Assembly (NCBI RefSeq): GCF_950295315.1
Contig: NC_080185.1
Coordinates: forward strand, 49,147,237-49,211,236
From: Erinaceus europaeus
Lineage: Eukaryota > Chordata > Mammalia > Eulipotyphla > Erinaceidae
Length of the DNA: 64,000 nucleotides
Reading direction: 5' to 3'
Made by a program: the position numbers and the translations under genes. A model generated the notes under the pieces. The model was not told where the DNA came from, ran no database searches, and worked only from the letters and a program-made list of their open reading frames with translations. Below, piece by piece: positions 56,037-64,000 of this stretch; positions within the stretch are counted from its first letter, which is position 1; each line of letters opens with the position of its first letter.

Positions 56037-56745
56037 TCTGTCCTTGTTTCTTAATTTCTACCTATAAGTGAGATCACCTAGTATTTGTACTTCTTGGCTT
56101 ATCTTATTTACAGTAATGTTTTCCAGTTTCATACAAGAAGAAGCAAAGGAGATAACTTCATGATTTTTAAAAGCTGTGTAGTATTCCATTGTACGTATAT
56201 ACAACACATTTCTTAGCCACTCATTCATCTGTTGTTTGGCATCTATGCTAAGTTTAAGTTTAGATTATTATGAACCCTGCTATAAATATAGGTGAACATA
56301 TATCTCTTCTAATAGGTATTTATGTCCTTTGGAAACAAGGAATTGCTGGTTAGGTAGGCTTATTTCTAGTGTTCTGAGAAGTGTACACATTGTTTTATTA
56401 TGTTTTGTAATTTTGAAAATCATCTTTATTTAATAGAGATAGAGATTGAGAGGGAAGAGGAAGAGAGGAAGAGAGACAGAGAGACACCTGCAGACCTACT
56501 TCAACACTTGCAAAGCTTTCTGCCTGCAGGTGTGGGCCGGGGGCTTGAATCTGGTTCCCTGTGCACTGTAATGTGTGAGTTTTACCAGTTGAGCCATCAC
56601 CCAACCTCTCCACATTGTTTTCTACAAATTTTGAACACTTTTCATTTCCCCAGCAAGGTATAAATGTTCCATTCTTCCATTATTATTGCAAAATTTATTA
56701 TTTCTGTAATTTCTAATGTATGGCATTCTCATAGGTATAAAAAAA
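56037..56745 (-). mobile_element. Old L1 ORF2 end split by a SINE
   Basis: The words tgtgtagtattccattgtac, cttagccactcattcatctgttg and ggaattgctggttag are the reverse complement of an L1 ORF2 C-terminus. A SINE on the - strand occupies about 56410-56612 (head gttgggtgatggctcaactgg, body cctgcagg). L1 resumes to about 56745. Confidence 0.75.
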
Positions 56746-56944
56746 TAGCTACAGAGAGCTGTAAAGTTGGTGTGCAGGAACATAACAGCAGTAGTAAACC
56801 CAAATAAAAAGGGAAGAAATATAATTTGAGAACTTCCCCCAAACTGAAAGAGATATTCAGGATACTAATACAGCTCTATGAAAAATAAATCAAAATGGAT
56901 CAAGAAACATTACAGCCAGTGTGACAAAAAGCAAAGATAAATAT
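56746..56944 (+). mobile_element. Possible old L1 ORF1 scrap
   Basis: The words gaacttcccccaaactgaaagagata and caaaatggatcaagaaacat resemble mammalian L1 ORF1 relics. Weak evidence only. Confidence 0.35.
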
Positions 56945-57049
56945 TGTTGGTATGCTTCACATTGCTTTGGTCTCACTCCCCCCACCTCGGGGAAATTGTG
57001 GTTTAGTCTTTGCCTTTTCACGCTTCTCCCTTCTCCCTGCCCCAGATCC
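56945..57049 (+). mobile_element. ERV LTR, left piece
   Basis: The piece begins tgttggtatgc like the LTR at 26425 and runs through ggtttagtctttgccttttcac to ctccctgccccagatcc. There L1 sequence begins, and the LTR continues at 63207. Confidence 0.75.
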
Positions 57050-58534
57050 TTTTTTCCCCTTTTTTATTTAACAAAGGATTAATTAACAAAACCATAGGGT
57101 AGGAGGGGTACAATTAGACACAATTCCCACCACCCAATCTCCATATCCCACCCCCTCCACTGATATCGTTCCCATTCTCTATCCCTCTGGGAGTATGGAC
57201 CCAGGGTCATTGTGGGTTGCAGAAGGTAGAAGGTCTGACTTCTGTAATTGCTTCCCCGCTGAACATGGGCGTTGACTGGTCGGTCCATACTCCCAGTCTG
57301 CCTCTCTCTTTCCCTAGTAGGGTGGGTCTCTGGGGAAGTGGAGCTACAGGACACATTGGTGGGGTCTTCAGTCCAGGGAAGCCTGGCCAGCATCCTGGTG
57401 GCATCTGGAACCTGGTGACTGAAAAGAGAGTTAACATACAAAGCCAAACAAATTGTTGATCAATCATGGACACAAAGCTTGAAATAGCGGAGAGGAAGTG
57501 TTAGGGGGGTACTCACTGCAAACTCTAGTGTACTTCTGCTTTCAGGTATATATTTTGCAGTAGTTTACGGATACATGTGAACATATGCTCTCTCTCACAG
57601 AAACTGGTGTATATCTAGGTTTTGGGACTTTGTTAGAAAGTGAACCACCTGAGATGGAATTTGAGTATACTATGAAAGGAAAGGTCTCACCCAAGTAATG
57701 AAGCTGAAGGGTTGTCATTCCACACGTGAAGTCTCTGGATACAGTCTTAGGTGAAGTATGTTGAGGTGGCAATCACTGTGTTGGTTAGGTTGTGATCAGC
57801 AGATGCAATATTATTTGATATGGATTGGGAGAGGCATACGGGAAAGTGGGCCCTATCCAAGGGTTCCAGGACTGGAGGAAGTAGAGGCTCTATAGTGGAG
57901 ATGTGAGGTTTCCTGCTGTCATAGGGTTCAAAAAGACAATCCATAGTTAATGTTATCATCACATTATTTGGTAATTGGGTTAACTTTGAAAAGTCCTTCT
58001 GTTAGGGACTGCTGTACAGTACCCAGTATCTTGTATAAGCTATGCTATTGGTTGCTTCTGACCTACTTGGTCTAGGCTTTTGAGAGAGTCTGCATATCAA
58101 TTACACAGCCTATATATTGAAAAGATTCAGTTTGTGTTTTGAAAAACTTTGAGACATACAATTAATCTCCCCCCTCTCACACTAATTAACTAGTGATTTA
58201 TATGACTACATTTTTCTAGGAGTGTACATAAACACCATTCCCACCACCAAAAGACAGTGATCCATCCCTCCCACCCACTCCCACCCCCAACTGACCCAGG
58301 AACATGCATGTCTACCCCTCACCACTGGGTTTTTACTTTGGTGCCCTACTTACAATTTGGTCAGGTCCTCCTTTTAGTTTCCTTTTCAGATCTTCTTCCT
58401 CAAATTCTGTTGATGAGTGGGATCATCCCATACTCATCTTTATCTTTCTGACTTAGCTCACTTAACATAATTCCTTCTAACTGTCCAAGATGAGTCACAG
58501 TAGGTGGGTTCATTGTTCTTGATAGCTGCATAGT

Positions 58535-60614
58535 ATAGATTTGCATAACTGTCTATTCTTGCTATCCTTTCTTTCTTCACTGGGATTTGGTTACTATTTT
58601 TTCACGGACTGGAGAAATTGTTTGGCTAATTGGTGATGATTAAACTACTTCAAAACTTGCTTCAGTTGCTACTGTAATTCCTGAGGTTGGTGAGTGCAAT
58701 TGTCATGAAGGTATTTAGTACAGTGTTACTTGTACTCAAAACACAACAACTGAGCAACAACAGAGCATAAAAAAATAAAAAAGAAACACATAAATTTAAA
58801 AAATGGGTAGATAAAAAACAAATAAAACTGCTACTCCAATGAATGAACAAGAGCCCAGAAGAAACTACAAATCAGCCAGAAGTAACCATAGATAAGAAAA
58901 GTATGCAAGCAATAATAAACTTATTAATCACAGAAATGAAAAAAACATTGGAGGAACTTCTCCACTCAAACTCTGAAAGCCAGAAGGGAATGGCAAGATA
59001 TCTATCAAGCCCTGAATGAAAAAGGGTTTCAACCAAGGATAATATATCCTGCTAGACTTTCATTCAAACTAGATAGAGGGATCAAAACCTTCTTAGATAA
59101 ACAACAGTTAAAGGAGGCGACCATCACAAAGCCGGCCCTGAAAGAGGTTCTAAAATACCTCTTATAAAAAAAGAACATCACTATAATACTGGCAGTATAT
59201 CAGAGCAAACAAATTTTTTTTGAACAATGGCACTACAATACATTAAATCCATAATATCAATAAATGTCAATGGATTAAACTCACCCATCAAAAGACACAG
59301 AGTTGGGGATGGATCAGAAAAGATAACCCAACCATATGCTGCTTGCAAGAATCCCATCTGTCACAACAAAATAAACACAAACTTAAAGTGAAAAGATGGA
59401 AAGCTATCATACAGGCTAACAGTCCACAAAAAAGGGCAGGAGCATCCATTCTCATCTCAGACACGATAGATTTTTAATTAAATAAAGTAATAAAAGATAG
59501 GCAAGGACATTACATAATGATTAGAGGATCAATCAGCCAAGAAGACTTAAAAATTATGAACAATTATTAACATCCATACACCCAATGAGGGACCATCTAA
59601 ATACATTAAGCACCTACTGAATTTCAAAAATACATCAATAGTAATACAATATTAGTGGGAGACTTCAATGCCCCACTCTCACACTTAAACAGATCAAGAA
59701 AGCAGAGAACCAATAAAGATACAAGAGAATTGAATGAAGAGATTGACAGACTAGACCTCTTGGACATTTTCAGACTCCTCCACCCCAAAAAACTGGAATA
59801 CACCTTCTTTTCAAATCCACATAACACATACTCAAGGATAGACCACATGTTAGGCCACAAAGACAGCATCAATAAATTCAAGAGCATTGAAATCATCCCA
59901 AGTATCTTCTCAGACCACAGTGGAGTAAAACTAACATTTAACAACAAACAGACAATTATTAAAAGTCACAGAATTTTGAAACTAAACAACATACTCCATA
60001 AGAACCACTGGGTCAGAGACTCACTCAAGCAGGAAATTCAAATGTTCCTGGAAACTAATGAAAATGAAGACACAACCTATCAAAATATTTGGGACACAGA
60101 TAAAGCAGTACTGAGAGGGAAACTTATAGCCATACAATCACATATTAAACACCAAGAAGAACCCCAAATGAATGACCTTACTCCACACCTCAAGGACTTA
60201 GAGGAAGAGGAACAAAGGAACCCTAAAGCAACCAGAAGGACAGAAATCACTAAAGTTAGAGCAGAAATAAACAACATCGAAAATAAAAGAACCATACAAA
60301 AGATCAATGAAGCCAAATGTTGGTTCTTTGAAAGATTAAACAAAATTGACAAACCCCTAGCCAGACTCACCAAACAAAAAAGAGAGAAGACTCAAAATAG
60401 AATTGTAAACGATGGAGGAGATATCACAACTGACACCACAGAAATACAGAGAATCCTGCGAAACTTCTATAAAGAACTATACGCCTCCAAGCTAGAGAAT
60501 CTGGAAAAAATGGAACTATTCCTAGAAGCATATGCCCTTCCAAAACTGAAACAAGAACTACAAAATCTAAATGCACCAATCACAGACAAAGAAATTGAAA
60601 CCGTTATTAAGAAG
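58535..60614 (+). pseudogene. Inverted L1 segment: ORF1 scrap and ORF2 N-terminal half
   Basis: The + orientation segment starts in the 5'UTR and holds the ORF1 N-terminus (58805). A deletion at about 58953 joins it to the ORF1 C-terminus, which ends near 59165. ORF2 from 59227 follows (LQYIKSIISINVNGLNSP). Endonuclease residues GDFNAPLS are intact near 59660, and a frame stays open from 59655 to the join at 60614. Small deletions break the start near 59310, 59480 and 59560. RT is absent because the segment ends at IETVIKK. Confidence 0.85.
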
Positions 60615-61613
60615 TTTCACATGTATTGTAGTGCCATTGTTCAAAAAAAATTTTTTTTGTTTGCTCTGATATATTGCCAGTATTATAGTGATGTTCTTGT
60701 TTATAAGAGGTCTTTTAGAAACTCTTTCAGGGCCGGTTTGGTGATGACTGCCTCCTTTAACTGTTGTTTGTCTAAGAAGGTTTTGATCCCTCCATCTAGT
60801 TTGAATGAAAGTGTAGCAGGATATATTATCTTGGTTGAAACCCCTTTTCATTCAGGGCTCTATAGATAATCTTGCCATTCTCTTCTGGCTTTTAGAGTTT
60901 GAGTAGAGAAGTCTGCAGATAATCTTATGGGTTTCCCTTGTATGTGACTTTTTGTTTCTCTCTTGCAGCCTTTAGGATCCTTTCTTTATCCTTACTTCTT
61001 CTCATTGTGACTATGATGTGTCTTGGTGCCTTCAGGTCTGGGTTGATTCTATTACGTACTCTCTGGGCCTCTTGAATCTTGATGTCCTTTCTGTTATTCA
61101 AGTCTGGGAAGTTTTCTTGTATTATTTCCTGTAGAATGTTTGCTTCCCCTTCCTCTCTTTCTTCCTCTGGCAGGCCAATTATACGAATGTTACTTCTTTT
61201 GAGATCATCCCATATGTCTCTGTTGTTGTTTTCAGTGTCTCTCAATCTCTTTTTAAGCTCTTTCACCTCTTTCTTAGTTTTCTCTAACTCATCCTCTGTC
61301 TGACTAATTCTGTTTTCTGCTTCTGTTAGTCTGCTTTCCCTTGTCTCAGCTTTTTTCTTCATTACAGCTATTTCATCTTTCAGTTCTCTAATTGCCTCAA
61401 GATAATCAGTACTTTCCTAGGGCGTCTCAACTGTTGTTTCCCTAATACTGCCATTCCTTTCCTCCAATGTTGTTTTCATTTATGTGATTAATAAGTTTAT
61501 GATTGCTTGCATACTTTTCTTATCTGTGGTTACTTCTGGCTTATTTGTAGTTTCTTCTGGGCTCTTGTCTTCATTCACTGGAGTATCAGTTTTATTTGTT
61601 TTTGATCTACCCA
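60615..61613 (-). pseudogene. L1 ORF2 start and ORF1 (broken)
   Basis: On the - strand ORF1 runs from 61613 (MGRSKTNKTDTPVNEDKSPE) to about 60699. Stops lie at about 61480 (cacataaatg) and 61418 (ccctaggaaag), and a frame change lies near 60830. The readable stretch 61362-60925 covers the coiled coil and RRM core (NIRIIGLPEEEREEGEANIL). The ORF2 ATG at about 60640 is followed by only a few codons before the inverted join. Confidence 0.85.
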
Positions 61614-63206
61614 TTTTTTTATTTATGTGTTTTTTATGCTCTGTTCTTCCTCAGTTGTTGTGTTTTGAGTACAAGCAACACTGTACTAAATAACTTTATG
61701 ACAATTGCACTCACTAATGTCAGGAATTACAGTAGCAACTGAAGCAAGTATTGAAGCAGTGTAATCACTACCAGTTAGCCAAACAATTTCTCCAGTTTGT
61801 GAAAAAATAGTAACCAAATCCCAGTGAAGAAGAAAGAGAAAAGAAAGAAGGGATAGCAAGAATAGACTGTTATGCGAATCTACTATCCACTGTATATTAT
61901 AGAGGTAACAAGAGGGGAAAGGGAAGTAGAGCAGAGATACACACATAGAAAGTCCACTCTGAGTCAGATTTCTTCCCCAAAATAATTCACAAATTCAGAA
62001 AGGCAAAGAAGAATGAAGAAGTGTACGACAAGATAAAAAAAAAAGAAAAAAAGACGAGAGAAAAGAGAAAAGATAAGAAAAAGAGCTGTAATTAAAAATC
62101 AGTGAAAGGAAAGTTTTTTTGATTACTTTATTTTTAATTTAATTTAATTTAATTTTTTTAATTAGCTAGGAGGAGGAGGGAGGGGAGAGTCTGTAGAGGA
62201 GGTAAGAGTAACGAGACAAGTTTCTCCCACAAAAGATAAGCTGCCCTATACCCTAGCAATGAAAGATACCCTAAGAGTTAATTCTGATCAACCTAAAGGG
62301 GGGAAGATATGTGCCTTTATATAATATTAATAATAAAATAGAGCAGGATAAAAAAAAAACCCTGTCCCAGATTACCTCAAATCTCGTGATCAGAGACATC
62401 TGATTGTTAAGAAAGAGGAAAAAAAAAACCTCAGGACTAGACAAGGGTAGGTGAAATAGACAGTTATGTAGATCTACTATCCACTGTATATTCTAGTGGT
62501 AGATAAAGGGGGAAGGGATATTGAGCAGAGATACTCGCAGTGTGAGTCCAACTCTGAGTCAGAATTCTTCCCCAAAATAATTCCCAAATGTGTATCAGTG
62601 AATTCTAAAAAGCACACTGCTTGGTGGTGTGGGGGATGGAGCATGTGGCTTTGGAAGCTGTAGGATTAAGGAAGGAAGGATGGCAAGAATGAGAAAAAGA
62701 AAAAAAGAAAGAGAGAGAGAAAAAAGAAAAAGATAAGAAAAAGAACAGTAATAAGAGAGCGGTGAGAGGAAAACGTTTATTTATTGATTGATTTTTAATT
62801 ATTTAATTAGCTATGCGAGGTGAGGTGGGGGTTTGGCTACTTAGAAAGAAAAAAGGCCAGAGGTTTCAGAAGGGTATAGACTTAGAATGAATTATACTCC
62901 GTGGTGGGACAGGAATTTTTGTAAAGAAAGGGGCTCAGCAGGGAAGCCTGCTAGGAGCTGGTCTCCAGGGACTGGTTGGGGGGGGGGGAGGAGGTGTGCT
63001 TAATAATTTAAAAGAAAGAAAAAGGTTTTTCCCTTTTTTCCTACTCTATATTTTAACCCAAATTAAGTTATAGTCACCTCCTTGGTGTCACCGCTAAGAC
63101 CCCTTATTGACTGGCCTACTAAAGGCAGAAAATCCTACTGTTTCCAGAAGCTGTGGTCAGAGCTCAAGCCACTAGCAGCTTCTCAGTCCTCCATCTTCCG
63201 GGAACC
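61614..63206 (-). promoter_or_regulatory. L1 5'UTR with tandem modules
   Basis: The layout is the same as at 46072-47640. Two related modules (tactatccactgtatatt ... actctgagtcagatttcttc) stand at about 61870-62160 and 62470-62815. The 5' end reads cggaagatggaggactgagaag on the - strand. The CpG-rich block seen at 13770-14070 is absent. Confidence 0.65.
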
Positions 63207-63403
63207 CTCCTGCCCCCTATCTTACGTACTTCCTGGGTTCCTCTCTGTCGCCGGAGGAGAAAGATGGAGGAGCACATTGTGTGGTGATTAGGTGTTGGAC
63301 TGTTTTCCCTCTCATGAATAAAGACAAAACTGCATTCTCAGCTCAGCTGTGTGTTTCTGGTCATCTGTTACCAGCCCGTGAAGCCAGCCTGGAGAAAATG
63401 ACA
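63207..63403 (+). mobile_element. ERV LTR, right piece
   Basis: It continues the LTR of 56945-57049: tacttcctgggttcc as at 26250, a polyadenylation signal aataaa at 63317-63322, ctcagctcagc and ggtcatctgttaccagcccgtgaagcc as in the 26.1-kb LTR, and the end ...aaaatgaca. The rejoined LTR would be about 300 bp. Confidence 0.8.
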
Positions 63404-63406
63404 TAA

Positions 63407-63424
63407 TGGTGCCCTGAACAGGGA
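63407..63424 (+). promoter_or_regulatory. Retroviral primer-binding-site-like sequence
   Basis: Three bases after the LTR end stands tggtgccctgaacaggga. It differs by a substitution and an inserted base from the lysine-tRNA type site of betaretroviruses and lentiviruses. This position and sequence make the LTR to its left a 5' LTR. Confidence 0.7.
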
Positions 63425-64000
63425 AAAGAATCTCGGCTCCACACACATGCAACAGACCAAAGAAGATCATATAAGTAAAGCCACAATGGCCTTCTTTTCT
63501 GCTTGTGTAGAGGTTTCCAAAGGTCTCTGTCCTGTCTTCATGAGACTGTTTTCTGTTTCTGGAACATTTCTCTCTGGGCCACACTGTGGTTTCCACCCAG
63601 TGCCCGCCCACAGGAGCCGGTTCGCCACCACATGGCGCGGGGCATTGGGCATGGGCTCCCTCCACACTGCTCGGCCTCTGGGAGCAGGGCAGCAGACATG
63701 CGGGCAGGGGTGCAGCCCATCCTGGCTGCCACCCCTGGGCACCTTGGCCCTCGCCTTCTGCACGGCCGGCCCACCCAACCTCCTGCTATGAAGTCTGGGC
63801 AGATCCTGGACCACCTGGAGACCACGGGCTCCCTGCCGGGACTGGGCACCCTGGCCGATATCCCCAGCTCGGTTCTGAAGGCAGAGGAGCTAGAATACGC
63901 ATAGATCCCTGCAGAGATGGCAACCTGCAATTCCTGGAGCTAAAGTTGTGCAAGAAGCCACCACCAGACAACACACCCCCCGAACAACTAAGACAGTACA
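63425..64000 (+). other. Start of proviral interior or captured GC-rich sequence
   Basis: The position after the primer-binding site calls for leader and gag. Instead, 63590-63905 is GC- and CpG-rich. One frame (63503-63904) is open for 133 codons and ends ADIPSSVLKAEELEYA-stop. Other frames on both strands are also open, as expected for GC-rich DNA. I do not recognise a Gag domain or a known host protein. It may be a diverged leader/gag or a captured host segment, and it is cut by the window edge. Confidence 0.4.

Larger units (their letters stand above)
57050..63206 (-). mobile_element. Rearranged L1 inside an LTR
   Basis: Both ends are typical of one - strand L1: a T-rich 3' end at 57050-57066 and a proper 5' end at about 63206. 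They are flanked by ctccctgccccagatcc (57033-57049) and ctcctgccccctatctt (63207-63223), a target-site duplication in the LTR. Inside are three segments: 3'UTR and ORF2 end (-) to 58534; 5'UTR end, ORF1 and ORF2 N-terminal half in + orientation 58535-60614; ORF2 start, ORF1 and 5'UTR (-) from 60615. The middle segment repeats content of the right segment. Confidence 0.8.

Noticed and set aside
59655..60869. 404-codon open frame, the longest in the window
   Set aside because: It is L1 ORF2 (endonuclease and linker) up to 60614 and then runs into antisense L1 sequence across an inversion join. The tail is not a real protein and the L1 copy is dead.

Overview
This is a gene-poor, AT-rich mammalian window made almost entirely of nested retrotransposons. 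The lineage call is hedgehog (Erinaceidae, probably Erinaceus). It rests on many tRNA-derived SINEs of the ERI type and on one dominant L1 lineage with a long 3'UTR. No convincing host protein-coding exon, tRNA gene or CRISPR array was found. The only GC-rich, possibly non-repeat segment lies at the right edge (about 63.59-63.91 kb).

Layout. 0-4.2 kb: an L1 scrap, then two LTRs of one endogenous retrovirus family in opposite orientation around about 2.6 kb that includes a retroviral integrase remnant. 4.2-8.8 kb: AT-rich sequence with SINEs and an old L1 3'UTR. 8.8-19.5 kb: an older L1 abutting a younger full-length-type L1, both on the + strand. 19.5-29.6 kb: SINEs, microsatellites, a retroviral LTR and several L1 3' ends, some in inverted or foldback arrangement. 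29.8-31.8 kb: an old L1 split by a LINE that is not L1. 32.2-38.2 kb: a very old L1 carrying at least seven later insertions. 39.5-47.6 kb: a nearly complete L1 on the - strand. 48-57 kb: L1 3' ends, SINEs and two copies of an unusual short retroposon. 56.9-64 kb: a retroviral LTR split by a 6.2-kb rearranged L1, followed by a primer-binding-site-like sequence and the start of the proviral interior.

The most interesting system is a second retrotransposition machinery beside L1. The LINE at 30225-31687 (-) has a reverse transcriptase with a YADD motif, a C-terminal CCHC-like cluster and an (AAG)n tail straight after its stop codon. Two short retroposons (50404-50589 and 55411-55609) end in the same 3' sequence, down to the last codons and stop of the LINE reading frame. 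Each has a perfect 11-bp target-site duplication, and the two are very similar to each other. This looks like a LINE/SINE partnership independent of L1 that was active fairly recently. Source clade and possible horizontal origin need database searches.

All L1 reading frames seen are broken by stops, frameshifts, deletions or insertions. The nesting gives relative ages: the L1 at 32.2-38.2 kb and the split copy at 29.8-31.8 kb are oldest, the long-3'UTR L1s are younger, and near-consensus ERI SINEs and the (AAG)n retroposons are among the latest insertions.
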